DNA from: Chloroflexota bacterium
Lineage (GTDB): Bacteria; Chloroflexota; Limnocylindria; Limnocylindrales; CSP1-4
Direction: 5' to 3'
Assembly (NCBI GenBank): GCA_019637815.1
Contig: JAHBUZ010000027.1
Span: 1-53,566 of the forward strand
Length of the DNA stretch: 53,566 bases
Part shown: positions 9,187 through 18,188 of the stretch, piece by piece
Numbering within the stretch: position 1 is the stretch's first letter
How the letters are laid out: every line of letters starts with the position of its first letter
Made by a program: the position numbers and the translations under genes
Notes under the pieces: model-generated
Seen by the model: the letters and a program-made list of their open reading frames with translations, nothing else
Told to the model about the DNA's origin: nothing
Database searches by the model: none

Positions 9187-9198
9187 GCGTCAGCGCTC
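9185..9198. terminator. Short hairpin between convergent genes
   Basis: GAGCG-TCAG-CGCTC overlaps the end of one gene and the stop of the facing one, which are only 3 bases apart. A 5-bp stem is weak and lacks a T-tract, so a bidirectional terminator is only a suggestion. Confidence 0.3.
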
Positions 9199-10671
9199 CT
9201 GGCGCCAGTCGGCGACCGGGTCCAGGGGATACATGGGCCGTGGGATCCGTGCCCACGGCAGGCTCCCGATGTCCGACTGGGTCGGCCCCGGTGTGTCGAC
9301 GCGGATCACCTGTGCGGCGATGGGACGGAACCACTGGAAGTTCGATGCGGTCTTGAGCACGACCGCGTGGAAGTCGGCTGGCTCCACTCCGAAGGCGCGA
9401 TACACACCCGGATGGTTGCCCCCCACGCCCCGCTGCTCGGAGATCATGAGCGTGACAGGCCCGCAGTCCACGATGACCGTGACACCCATGTCCATCTCGG
9501 GATCGGGCAGTCCGTCCACGTACAGCTGACCATCCGCCACCGTCCGGACCGTGCCGGTGATGGTCACGGGTCGGAAGAACCCGCTGAGCGTCCCACCGAC
9601 GGCACGTGTGATGGAGGCACCAGGGCCCAGCGCGGCACACGCACGTGCGGACTCGCCATCGACCAACGGGATGAGCACTCGCCGGTCCATGCCCGATCCC
9701 AGGATCGCCTCCAGGAGTGTGGTGCTGTCGCAGGCAGAGCCGCCGAACACGGAATCGCCATGGTCGCTGAGGATGACGACACCGTGTGGCGCAGCCGCCG
9801 TGACCTGGAGCGCCTCTACCACGGGGATGCTGGTCTGGACCTGGAGCTCGTCGCGCAGTGACCATGCAAGGTCCGCCAGCTCGTCCGCGAGGCGGTCCGC
9901 CAGTGCCTGGTCGCCATCGGTGTAGACACAGCTGGCGAAGCCCATCTCCTCGATGTCCAGCCAGGGCTGGACCGGGAAGTTCGAGACCGTCAGGACCCCT
10001 GGGATCCGTTCCATGGCGCGGGCGCGCTGGAACCAGGTGCGCATCGGTCCAGCGGACGTCAGGTACTGCTCCTGGTGGCTGATGAGCGGCAGCTTGCGCC
10101 ACGCGCCACGGGGTGCGATCTCGCGACGCACCAGACGGAACAGCAGCTGGGCGGCTGCGATGGAGGTCTCGTACGGGTCATGCGGTTGCGTGCGGAATCC
10201 GACGATGAGGTCGGCTCCCATGACCATGCGTCGAGTGAGGTTCGCATGGTGATCCAGACTGAGCACGATCGGGACATCGGGACCGAGCGCCTCCCGGCAC
10301 GTCTCGAGGATCGCCCCCTCCACGTCATCGATGCCGTCCGCACAGCAGCCGCCGTGGAGCTGGAGCGCCAACCCATCGAGCGGCGCGCCCGCGCGCAGGG
10401 ACGATCCGATCCGGTCCAGGAAATGGTCGAGCACCGCTCGCGCGATCCGTCCGTACGAGCCTCCGATGCCCCGGATGATGGGCACGACCTCGATGTCGCC
10501 GGCATCCACTCGGACGGCCGTGAGGAAGCCTCGGGTGCGAGCGTCCAGGTGCCGATCCTCCAGCATCTGCTGGCCCTCATACAGCCCGTACGCGCGGAAG
10601 TCGTCGAGCGTGGTGAGCTGCGGGTTGAACGTGTCCGTCTCCTGCGCCATGCCGATCACGGCCAGCCGCAT
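9190..10671 (-). CDS. mlrC: M81-family metallopeptidase (MlrC/microcystinase C-like)
   Basis: 493-residue protein of the MlrC family, named for the enzyme that cleaves linearised microcystin, although most members act on unknown amides. Seen: ETDTFNP near the N-terminus, LALQLHGG (about 101-108), the metal-binding LSLDHHANLT with Asp140/His141, and FRTQPHDPYET with His164; the C-terminal MlrC domain begins near SDHGDSVFGGS. The ATG at 10671 follows AGGAGG. It is the last gene of the first catabolic block, with a 97-base gap to the aldehyde dehydrogenase, so co-transcription is likely but not certain. Confidence 0.9.
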   Translation of the reverse strand: MRLAVIGMAQETDTFNPQLTTLDDFRAYGLYEGQQMLEDRHLDARTRGFLTAVRVDAGDIEVVPIIRGIGGSYGRIARAVLDHFLDRIGSSLRAGAPLDGLALQLHGGCCADGIDDVEGAILETCREALGPDVPIVLSLDHHANLTRRMVMGADLIVGFRTQPHDPYETSIAAAQLLFRLVRREIAPRGAWRKLPLISHQEQYLTSAGPMRTWFQRARAMERIPGVLTVSNFPVQPWLDIEEMGFASCVYTDGDQALADRLADELADLAWSLRDELQVQTSIPVVEALQVTAAAPHGVVILSDHGDSVFGGSACDSTTLLEAILGSGMDRRVLIPLVDGESARACAALGPGASITRAVGGTLSGFFRPVTITGTVRTVADGQLYVDGLPDPEMDMGVTVIVDCGPVTLMISEQRGVGGNHPGVYRAFGVEPADFHAVVLKTASNFQWFRPIAAQVIRVDTPGPTQSDIGSLPWARIPRPMYPLDPVADWRQER

Positions 10672-10768
10672 CGATGATCCTCCTGATGGTCGAATGACCG
10701 GGTGCCGGCCTCTGCCCGATCGGGCGAGCGACCTCGCTGCGCCCCGTCGAGGGCGATCGGTGGGCGGA

Positions 10769-12205
10769 TCAGCCCTCGTATCGGAGGTAGACGGTCTTGC
10801 GGCGGATGTAGTGCTCCATGCCGTACTTGCCGTCGTCCCCGCCGATGCCGGATTCCTTCCACCCCGCGTGGTAGCCGTGGATCGACTCGCCCGGCCCCCG
10901 GTTCACGAACAGCTCACCACACTCGAGGTCGCGGACCGCGCGCATGACGCGGTCGACATCCTTCGTGTAGAGATACCCGGCGAGGCCGTAGCGTGAGTCG
11001 TTCGCGAGACCGATGACCTCGTCGAAGTCGCGGAACTCCATCACCGGCACCACCGGCCCGAAGACCTCCTCTCGCATGATGGGCATGTCCTGGCGCACGT
11101 CGGTGAGCACCGTCGGCTCCATCCAGTATCCGCGTGCGTATCGGCCCTCGGTCAGGCGGTGCCCGCCCGTGAGCGTCGTGGCACCGGCCGACCGGGCCGC
11201 CTCGAGCTGTGCCTCGACCTTCTGGAGCTCCTCCAGCGAGACCTTGGGGCCGACACGGGTCCCGTCGGCCATGGGGTCGCCGACCGGCAGGGTCCGTGCG
11301 GCTTCCACGAATCGTTCCAGGAACGCGGGCGCGACCCGCTCGTGGACATAGGTCCGCTCATTGCAGATGCAGGTCTGGCCGCAGTTGATGAAGCGCGTCA
11401 CGATCGCATCCGCGACCGCGCGATCGAGGTCCGCGTCGTCCATCACGATGAAGGGGGCCTTGCCACCCAACTCGAGCGAGACCACCGTCACATGCTCGGC
11501 CGCGAGCTGGATGAGACGCTTGCCGGTCGCCGTGCTGCCGGTGAATGTGACCAACCGCGTGATGGGGTCACGGACCAGGGCTTCACCGATCGTGGTCCCA
11601 GGCCCGGTCAGCACCTGGAACACGCCCGATGGGACCCCGGCTTCCTGACCCAGACGTCCCAACTCGAGCGCTGCCAGCGGGGTCAGCGAGTTGGGCTTGA
11701 GGATGAGGGCGTTCCCTGCGACCAGCGCGGGTGCGATCTTGCGCGCCGGGATGACCGCCGGGTAGTTCCAGGGCGTGATGGCCACGACCACGCCGACCGG
11801 CGACGGCACGTTCCACATCTGCTCGTTGGGAGAGTCGGCGGGGACCACATCCCCCATCAGATGGCGATCGAAGCTGGCGGCATAGTCGAAGAACTTGATG
11901 GTCCCCTGGACCTCGCCACGCGCTTCTGCCAGCGGCTTGCCCTGCTCCCGGACGATGATCCCGGCAAGACCCTCGGCATCCGCCTCGATGAGCCTCGCCC
12001 AGCGTCGCAGCACGTCCCCGCGATCCATGGCCGTCCGACGTGCCCATTCGCGCTGCGCCGTCGCCGCCGCTTGGAGCGCCCGTGTGGCGTCTTCGGGTGT
12101 CGCCTCCGGCACGGTCGCGATGATCTCCTGGGTGGCGGGATCCTCCACCTCGATCACCCGGTCCCGGCGCACCCATTCGCCTGCCAGCAGCATGCCCTGG
12201 TCCAT
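10769..12205 (-). CDS. Aldehyde dehydrogenase, AldA (lactaldehyde/glycolaldehyde) type
   Basis: NAD(P)-dependent aldehyde dehydrogenase of 478 residues. The fold markers are complete: TPWNYP, the general base Glu in LELGGKAP (residue 245), the catalytic Cys in NCGQTCIC (residue 279) and EEVFGPV. The C-terminal HAGWKESGIGGDDGKYGMEH and the CNERTYVHE stretch after the Cys resemble E. coli AldA more than succinate-semialdehyde enzymes. ATG 12205 has a strong GGAGG upstream; ATG 12232 (9 residues longer) would overlap the VOC stop as ATGA and is the alternative. In this block it probably oxidises an aldehyde made from the imported compound. Confidence 0.93.
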   Translation of the reverse strand: MDQGMLLAGEWVRRDRVIEVEDPATQEIIATVPEATPEDATRALQAAATAQREWARRTAMDRGDVLRRWARLIEADAEGLAGIIVREQGKPLAEARGEVQGTIKFFDYAASFDRHLMGDVVPADSPNEQMWNVPSPVGVVVAITPWNYPAVIPARKIAPALVAGNALILKPNSLTPLAALELGRLGQEAGVPSGVFQVLTGPGTTIGEALVRDPITRLVTFTGSTATGKRLIQLAAEHVTVVSLELGGKAPFIVMDDADLDRAVADAIVTRFINCGQTCICNERTYVHERVAPAFLERFVEAARTLPVGDPMADGTRVGPKVSLEELQKVEAQLEAARSAGATTLTGGHRLTEGRYARGYWMEPTVLTDVRQDMPIMREEVFGPVVPVMEFRDFDEVIGLANDSRYGLAGYLYTKDVDRVMRAVRDLECGELFVNRGPGESIHGYHAGWKESGIGGDDGKYGMEHYIRRKTVYLRYEG

Positions 12206-12228
12206 GGCTCCCACCTCCGCGTGTCCGT

Positions 12229-12699
12229 TCATCGGTCCTGCTGTCCAAGCTGGCCGCCGTCGGTCTGGGCAAGGCAGACCGCCTCGCCGTCCGGCCCGAC
12301 GACATAGAGCGATCGGAGCCTGCCGCCGTCTGGCAGCGGCAACTCCGCGATGGCGCCCGTCTCCACGCCGGCTGCCACGAGCTCGGCACGTGCCGCGTCG
12401 AGATCCTGGACCCGAAGGCTCAGGAAGCTGTGGCCCGGATCCCAGTAGGCGTGCTCCACCCGGTCACGACCACGCGGTGCGTGGTACTCGAGCAGCTCCA
12501 CCTCGGTGCCGTCCGGACACACCGCGACGACGGTGCGGACCTCCGGGTCGGTCAGACCGGAGAGCGCGGCGTAGAACACCGGATCGACGAGCTGGTCGAA
12601 CGTGATCCGCAGGCCCAGCAGGTCTCGATAGAACCGCAGGGACCGATCCATGTCAGCCACGGTCACGACGGGATGCAGGACGCCTTGGACGAGGCTCAT
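12229..12699 (-). CDS. VOC-family protein
   Basis: 156-residue two-module VOC protein: LHPVVTVADMDRSLRFYRDL at the N-terminus, GTEVELLEYHAPRG in the middle and HSFLSLRVQDLDAARAELVAAG in the second half. The ATG at 12699 follows AGGAGGAG and overlaps the TGA of the ABC ATPase gene, so it is coupled to the transporter operon. The last metal position appears replaced (GEAVCLAQ where VELFQ is usual), so catalytic metal binding may be altered. Possible isomerase or lyase step on the imported substrate; function not determinable. Confidence 0.85.
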   Translation of the reverse strand: MSLVQGVLHPVVTVADMDRSLRFYRDLLGLRITFDQLVDPVFYAALSGLTDPEVRTVVAVCPDGTEVELLEYHAPRGRDRVEHAYWDPGHSFLSLRVQDLDAARAELVAAGVETGAIAELPLPDGGRLRSLYVVGPDGEAVCLAQTDGGQLGQQDR

Positions 12700-13877
12700 G
12701 ATCGCTCCTCCTGATCGGTGGTGCCGCTCGACGGGTCGGGCTCCATCGGTCGTGCGATGGTCCATGGCGCCGCGCTCGTTCGGTGACGGACACCGATGGC
12801 GTCACCCGACTCGGGATGGAACAGGTGGATCGCTTCTGGTCGGACGTCGAACGAGACATCGCCCCGCCCAAGGGCGGCGCCGAGGCCGGACGGCCCAGCG
12901 GCCACCAGTGACTGTCCCTCGTCATCGAGATACAGGAGATCCTGTGCGCCCAGGCTCTCGACGAGACGGAGTCGCGCGTTCCAGGTGAGATGACCGGCGG
13001 GTGCGACGCTGATGAGCTCGGGCCGGATCCCCACGAGGACATCCACACCGCCGGCGGGTACATCGGGCAATCGCTCGCCAGGAAGGTCCGTCGTGAGGGC
13101 GCCAGCCACAAGGCGCAAGCCGTCACCATCGGATCGGGCGACCCGCCCGCTGATGACGTTCATCGCGGGCGACCCGAGGAAGCGTGCCACGAACACGTTG
13201 CTGGGCTGTTCGTAGATCGTCATCGGGGCGCCCATCTGCTGGATCCGTCCCTTGTCGAGCACCACCACCTGGTCGGCGAGCGTCATGGCTTCCGACTGGT
13301 CGTGGGTCACGTAGATGACCGTGCCGCCGATGCGTTCGAAGAGCAGCTTCAGCTCCACGCGGGTCTGGAAGCGAAGCTGTGCATCGAGGTTGGACAAGGG
13401 CTCGTCCAGGAGGAACACCTTCGGATGACGGGTGATGGCGCGGCCGAGTGCGACGCGTTGCCGTTGCCCACCGCTCAGCTGGCGGGGCTTGCGATCGAGG
13501 AGGTCGCTCAGCTGGAGGAGGCTGGCTGCCTCCTCTACTCGCTGGCGGACGACATCGGACGGCGTCTTGCGGACCTTGAGGCCGAATGCCATGTTGTCGA
13601 ACACGCTCATGTGGGGATAGAGCGCATAGCTCTGGAACACCATCGCGATGTCCCGCTCGGCGGGTGCCTGGCGGGTGATGTCCGTGCCATCGAGGAACAC
13701 TTGCCCCTCCGAGAGCGACTCCAGGCCCGCGACGATGTTGAGGAGCGTGGACTTGCCGGAGCCGCTCGGCCCAACGAGGCACGTGAACGACCGATCCTCG
13801 ACGCGCACGTCGACCGTCGCGAGTGCCTCCACTCGTCCGAACACCTTGCGTACCCCACGCAGCTCGACCGTCGCCAT
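12696..13877 (-). CDS. Sugar-type ABC importer ATP-binding subunit (MalK/UgpC-like)
   Basis: 393-residue ATPase on the cytoplasmic face of the importer encoded by the next three genes. Walker A GPSGSGKST (36-44), signature LSGGQ (134-138), Walker B FLLDEP (155-160) and the H-loop in VTHDQSEA are intact. The part after about residue 235 is a TOBE/OB-type regulatory domain as in MalK, ending with the IRPELI and VRPEAIHLF strands. The length is normal for MalK-like proteins. The stop overlaps the VOC start; a 9-base gap separates it from the upstream permease. Confidence 0.95.
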   Translation of the reverse strand: MATVELRGVRKVFGRVEALATVDVRVEDRSFTCLVGPSGSGKSTLLNIVAGLESLSEGQVFLDGTDITRQAPAERDIAMVFQSYALYPHMSVFDNMAFGLKVRKTPSDVVRQRVEEAASLLQLSDLLDRKPRQLSGGQRQRVALGRAITRHPKVFLLDEPLSNLDAQLRFQTRVELKLLFERIGGTVIYVTHDQSEAMTLADQVVVLDKGRIQQMGAPMTIYEQPSNVFVARFLGSPAMNVISGRVARSDGDGLRLVAGALTTDLPGERLPDVPAGGVDVLVGIRPELISVAPAGHLTWNARLRLVESLGAQDLLYLDDEGQSLVAAGPSGLGAALGRGDVSFDVRPEAIHLFHPESGDAIGVRHRTSAAPWTIARPMEPDPSSGTTDQEERS

Positions 13878-13886
13878 GGTGGATAG

Positions 13887-14723
13887 CTACTCCTTGACCG
13901 CTCCGAACGTGAGGCCACGGACGATGTACCGCTGCACGAGCAGGGCGACGACCATGACGGGCATCAACATGAGGGTGCCCAGCGCCGCCATCGTGGTCCA
14001 CTCCAGCCGGCGTTCACCGATGAACGACGCGATGGCCACCGGGAGCGTCTGCGCGTTGAAGGACGTGAGCACTGCCGCGAAGAGGTACTCGTTCCACGAG
14101 ATGATGAACGCGAAGATCGAGGTCACTGCGATACCGGGCATGACGAGTGGCAGGTTCACCTGCCAGAACCGCCGCCACATCGAGCAGCCGTCCAGCATGG
14201 CGGCGCGCTCGAGCTCGTTGGGCACCTCCTGGAAGAAGCCCAGCAGGAGCCAGATCACGAACGGCAGCGTGACCGACACGTGTGCGATGGCGAGCCCCAG
14301 CACCGTATCGGCGAGACCCGCCGAGCGCATGATCGTGAAGAACGGGATCGCGATGACGATGGGCGGGAAGATCCGCGTCAGCAGGATCCAGACCAGCAGC
14401 CCGCGCCGGACGCGGTAGGAGAGATGCGTCCGGGAGATGGAGTAGGCAGCCAGTGACCCGAGGGACACGGTGGTGATCGTGGCGAGGATCGCAACCGCCA
14501 GGCTGTTGATGAAGAAGTGCTGGATGTCCGGGTCGGCGAGCAACCGCTCGTAGGCGCCCAGCGAGAGCTGGTCGGTCCAGTACGTCGGTGGTCGTGTCTG
14601 AGTCAGCCGTTGTGGCTTGAGCGAGGTGAGCACGAGCCAGTAGATGGGGAAGGCCATCACCGCCACGATGCTGGCGTAGACCAGTGCCCGGAGCATCGTG
14701 CGACCGAAGGATACGACCCTCAT
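13887..14723 (-). CDS. ABC importer permease, MalG-like
   Basis: 278-residue inner-membrane permease with six predicted helices starting at ALVYASIVAVMAFPIYWLVL. The cytoplasmic EAA-type loop is visible as ELERAAMLDGCSMWRRF, followed by the usual LPLVMPGIAVTSIFAFIISWNEYLFA. It starts with ATG overlapping the stop of the partner permease (ATGA). Together with the partner it forms the channel for a carbohydrate-class substrate. Confidence 0.94.
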   Translation of the reverse strand: MRVVSFGRTMLRALVYASIVAVMAFPIYWLVLTSLKPQRLTQTRPPTYWTDQLSLGAYERLLADPDIQHFFINSLAVAILATITTVSLGSLAAYSISRTHLSYRVRRGLLVWILLTRIFPPIVIAIPFFTIMRSAGLADTVLGLAIAHVSVTLPFVIWLLLGFFQEVPNELERAAMLDGCSMWRRFWQVNLPLVMPGIAVTSIFAFIISWNEYLFAAVLTSFNAQTLPVAIASFIGERRLEWTTMAALGTLMLMPVMVVALLVQRYIVRGLTFGAVKE

Positions 14724-15718
14724 CGCTCGGCTCCGGTCGCCGACTGTGCACGGTCGAGTGCGCGGATGAAGACCAGCGAGATGAGGAACACGATCACCAG
14801 GAACACGACGGACATCGCACTCGCGTAGCCGGTCTGGAAGAAGCGCATCCCGGTCTTCCAGATGAGATAGCTCACGTTCTCGGTCTGGGTCGCGGGTCCA
14901 CCCTCGGTGAGGGTCTGGATGATGTCGTAGACCTTGAAGGCATCCATCACGCGCAGCAGCAGGATGATCGCGATGATGGGTCGGAGCATCGGCAGCGTGA
15001 CGTGTCGGAAGGTCTGCCAGAACGAGGCGCCGTCCACCGCGGAGGCCTTGAACAGGTCCGGGGATATGGACAGGATGCCCGCCGCGACGATGAACGCGAC
15101 CGGGGGCACCTGTTGCCAGACCTCCACCATGATGACCGAGGCGAGCGCCTGGTCCGGCGAGGCAAGGAACTGCTGCTCCGGGAGACCCAGCGTCCGCAGG
15201 ATGTCATTCAGCGGGCCCCACTGGACGTTGAACAGCGTCCGCCACAGCACACCCGCGGCGACCGGCGCCATCATGAACGGGAGGAGCATGGCCACGCGCA
15301 CGATGCCGATGCCGCGCCGCTGTGCGGTGATGAGCAGGCCCAGCCCGAGTCCCAGCAGTAGCTCCAGGATGACCGCCACCACGACGAAGATGACGGTGAT
15401 CCGGATCGTGTTGAGGAAGGCGGGGTCCGAGAGCAGGCGGACGTAGTTCTCGCCGTTGTTGAAGACCGGCTTCGCCAGCGGCAGGCTCGGGTTGTACTGG
15501 TGGAAGCTGAGGATGATCGCGTTGGCGATCGGGTAGACCGTGGTGACCAGCAGCAGCGCGATCGCCGGAACCAGCATCAGGACGGCGATGGTGCGATCGC
15601 TCAGCCGCGGCCGCCATGGCGGCGTGGGACCGCCGACACGCGCTGCGAGAGCGGGGATCCCCCCGCTCTCGCCACCGGACAGGTCGCTCTCGGATGCTGG
15701 CGAGGGCGACCCGGTCAT
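14720..15718 (-). CDS. ABC importer permease, MalF/UgpA-like
   Basis: 332-residue permease. A polar N-terminal 40 residues precedes membrane helices beginning at IAVLMLVPAIALLLVTTVYP. The EAA-type loop reads LFKASAVDGASFWQTFRHV and is followed by LPMLRPIIAIILLLRVMDAF, typical of the MalF partner. It lies 21 bases after the binding-protein gene and overlaps the next permease, so the four transporter genes form one operon. Confidence 0.94.
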   Translation of the reverse strand: MTGSPSPASESDLSGGESGGIPALAARVGGPTPPWRPRLSDRTIAVLMLVPAIALLLVTTVYPIANAIILSFHQYNPSLPLAKPVFNNGENYVRLLSDPAFLNTIRITVIFVVVAVILELLLGLGLGLLITAQRRGIGIVRVAMLLPFMMAPVAAGVLWRTLFNVQWGPLNDILRTLGLPEQQFLASPDQALASVIMVEVWQQVPPVAFIVAAGILSISPDLFKASAVDGASFWQTFRHVTLPMLRPIIAIILLLRVMDAFKVYDIIQTLTEGGPATQTENVSYLIWKTGMRFFQTGYASAMSVVFLVIVFLISLVFIRALDRAQSATGAER

Positions 15719-15739
15719 GTGTCGTCGGATGCGAGCGGG

Positions 15740-17113
15740 TCAGATGCCCGCAAGCTCCTCGTACGGGAAGTCCGGACGCGCCTGGTCGATGGACGTCTTC
15801 CAGCGCGCCGCGGTGGTGTCCAGAGCTTCCTTGACCGTCTGCGTCTCGGCGAGGACGTTGGTGACCGCCTCACCGATGGCGATGAACAGCTCCACCCACT
15901 GCGGCAGACCGCGCCCGAACGGCCGGGCGACGGACATCGCCTGCGACCAGCCCGGGTAGAACTTCTGGGCGACCGCGTTGGTCGGCAGCACCTGCTCCCA
16001 GACATCCTGCCGCGGTGTGTCCACGAAGTACTCGTTGATGATTCGCGCCGCCTGCTCGCGGTTCGTGGCATAGGCCATGAAGTCGAATGCGGCCCGCGGG
16101 TCGGACGCATGGTTGAACAGGATGAGGTTGTGCTGCACGAGCTGGGTGGAGCCGCCCTCCGGATAGGCGGCCGCGTACCAGTCCTCGCCGAGCGTGCTCT
16201 GGTCGGGGTTGTTGAGCGAGGGCAACGCGGCTTCCGGCCAGCCCTCGTGGATGGCGACCTGACCGACCAGGAACGCGTTGAGCGCGTCGGTGTAGTTCCA
16301 CGCCTGGAAGCCGGGCGGCGAGTAGGCCAGCGCCTGGCGCTTGTACATCTCGAGCGCCGCGATGCCCTCTTCCCCGTTGATGAGCGGGTTCCAGTCCGCG
16401 TCGAACAGGCGCGTCCCCGGAATGGACCAGTAGCGGCTCAGGAACCGGCCGATCCCCTGTGGTACGTCACCGGCGTTGCCCAGTGCGTACTGGTCCCCGG
16501 CCGTGAGGTCCCTGCACAGGGCGTCGAAGTCATCCCAGGTGGTTGGGAAGGTGTCGCCGGTCAGGCTCGGCCTGTGCCAGACCATCTGGGTGTCGGTCAT
16601 GATCGGCAGGCCGAACCGCTTGTCGCCCTGGCCGCCGATGTTGAGCCCGTATGCCACGACGCTCGGGAAGAACCCGTCCATCGGGTAGTTGGTCTCGGCG
16701 ATGAGGTCGTTGAGCGGGATGAGGTTGGGCCAGACCGTGTAGGCGAACTCGAGGTCGCTCCAGAACACGTCGAAGGTGGGTGCGCCCGATGCCAGGTCCG
16801 CCTGGATCTTGGTCATCAGGTCCTGCCAGGGCTGCGGTGCGATGAGCACCTCCGTCCCGGTCTGGTCCTTGAACTCGACCGCGAAGTCGGTGATCGGCCG
16901 CTCCTCACCGGAGCCCGCCTGACCCAGCAGGCGCACCGTGGAGGTCGCTTGCTGCGACGTGCGCTGGGCTGCTGGCCGTGGCCGGCTCGCGGCCGCCCAC
17001 CCTGCGGTCGGCACCATCGCACCCAACGTGGCGAGGCTGCTCGCCTTGAGGAATCGTCGACGAGACCAGGGCCGTGGGGGCAACCCGGTCACATCGTGAA
17101 CCCTGTGGACCAT
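15740..17113 (-). CDS. Extracellular sugar-type solute-binding protein, Tat signal
   Basis: 457-residue binding protein of the UgpB/MalE class that captures substrate for the downstream permeases. The start at ATG 17113 is set by GGAAGGAGGG upstream and yields a signal with SRRRFLKASS, a twin-arginine motif, then a hydrophobic stretch to about residue 43. The mature protein carries TVRLLGQAGSGEERPITDFA and IPLNDLIAET segments typical of family 1 binding proteins. Substrate is not readable; neighbours (enolase-superfamily enzyme, SDR, AldA-like dehydrogenase) favour a sugar or sugar-acid derivative. Confidence 0.93.
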   Translation of the reverse strand: MVHRVHDVTGLPPRPWSRRRFLKASSLATLGAMVPTAGWAAASRPRPAAQRTSQQATSTVRLLGQAGSGEERPITDFAVEFKDQTGTEVLIAPQPWQDLMTKIQADLASGAPTFDVFWSDLEFAYTVWPNLIPLNDLIAETNYPMDGFFPSVVAYGLNIGGQGDKRFGLPIMTDTQMVWHRPSLTGDTFPTTWDDFDALCRDLTAGDQYALGNAGDVPQGIGRFLSRYWSIPGTRLFDADWNPLINGEEGIAALEMYKRQALAYSPPGFQAWNYTDALNAFLVGQVAIHEGWPEAALPSLNNPDQSTLGEDWYAAAYPEGGSTQLVQHNLILFNHASDPRAAFDFMAYATNREQAARIINEYFVDTPRQDVWEQVLPTNAVAQKFYPGWSQAMSVARPFGRGLPQWVELFIAIGEAVTNVLAETQTVKEALDTTAARWKTSIDQARPDFPYEELAGI

Positions 17114-17173
17114 CGAGGGACCCTCCTTCCCGGAGCGCACGGGCGCCCACCGGCGTTGGCCGACACTTTGCAT

Positions 17174-17182
17174 ATTTGATCA
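17174..17182 (-). promoter_or_regulatory. TTGATCA-centred candidate operator before the ABC operon
   Basis: ATTTGATCA lies 61 bases upstream of the binding-protein start, within the extended palindrome-like CTTGATCAAATATG read on the minus strand. The same 9-mer occurs at 22038-22046 upstream of the aminotransferase, the other transcription start of this block. Short palindromic sites are usual for FCD-type GntR proteins, and one is encoded directly upstream (17307-18038). Confidence 0.45.
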
Positions 17183-17306
17183 AGTGCCTGCGAGAACGTA
17201 GGATGCGCGGTCGCGGGATCGGATGTCAAGGGATCGCGCACGCCGGTGGAGGATCGCGGGTCCGGCCGTTGCCCCTGATGGGGTCACCGATCCGCCGCGG
17301 GCGAGG

Positions 17307-18038
17307 TCAGGGAAGCGCCGGCCCGTCGCTCATCGCCGAGACGCGCATCCCGCGAAGGATGCGGCGCCCTGCCTGCTCGGTGTGCGAGCGACTGAGCCGC
17401 TGCGCGGCCCGTTCGTCGCGCGCCTCCACCGCCTCGAGGATGGGTCGATGGGCGGCCAGCGCGAGGTCCAGAGGGTCCCACGCCCGATAGACGAGCGGCG
17501 TGGCACGGCGCGTGCTCTCCCAGAGCTCGATGATGCGACGGTATCGCTCGGGCCGTCCACCAGCCTGGTACAGGGTCCGATGGAACACCTGGTCGTGCTC
17601 CACGAGCGCATCACGATCCCCGCTCGAGGCCGCCTGCACCATCCGCTCGAAGGCGGCCCTGATCTCATCGAGGACCTGCTCGGTCAGGTTGCGGACGCCA
17701 TCGCGCGCCGCCAGTCCCTCGAGTGCCGCGCGCACCGCGTACGCTTCCTCGACATCCTCCACGGAGAGCGCTGTGACCGTCGCGCCGTAGTGTGCCCGGA
17801 ACGTGACCAGTCGCTCCGCCTCGAGGACCCGCAGGGCCTCCCGGACCGGCATCACGCTCATGCCAAGGCGCGTGGCGAGATGGTTCAGCCGGAGCGGGGT
17901 TCCCGGAGGCAGCTGGCCCGACAGGATGAGGCCCCGGATGGCCGTGGCGGCGGCATCCGTGAACGTCTCGCGGGAGTGCGGCTTCAGCTCGACCTCGTCG
18001 ATCAGCGCACGTGGGGATGGTCGCATCTGCACCGCCAT
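17307..18038 (-). CDS. GntR-family regulator, FCD (FadR/VanR) subfamily
   Basis: 243-residue DNA-binding regulator. The N-terminal winged helix is clear at about residues 24-95 (AIRGLILSGQLPPGTPLRLN, then MSVMPVREALRVLEAERLV). The C-terminal FCD ligand domain follows, with VRAALEGLAARDGV and EHDQVFHRTLYQAGG carrying the Asp/His metal positions. It sits between the SDR gene and the ABC importer within a same-strand array and most likely responds to a pathway acid to control the block. No convincing Shine-Dalgarno sequence precedes ATG 18038; ATG 18026 is an alternative. Confidence 0.93.
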   Translation of the reverse strand: MAVQMRPSPRALIDEVELKPHSRETFTDAAATAIRGLILSGQLPPGTPLRLNHLATRLGMSVMPVREALRVLEAERLVTFRAHYGATVTALSVEDVEEAYAVRAALEGLAARDGVRNLTEQVLDEIRAAFERMVQAASSGDRDALVEHDQVFHRTLYQAGGRPERYRRIIELWESTRRATPLVYRAWDPLDLALAAHRPILEAVEARDERAAQRLSRSHTEQAGRRILRGMRVSAMSDGPALP

Positions 18039-18188
18039 GTTGGCATGCCCATCGTCACTGGAGCGGACGTGTCCTCGCCACGGTCAGGACGGGCCACGTT
18101 GCGGATGATATCGAGGCGTGGCCGTGACCGGTCGATCGGTGGTCATCACCGACCCTATCGCGAGGTCGCGTGGTCCCGGGTGGGCCGA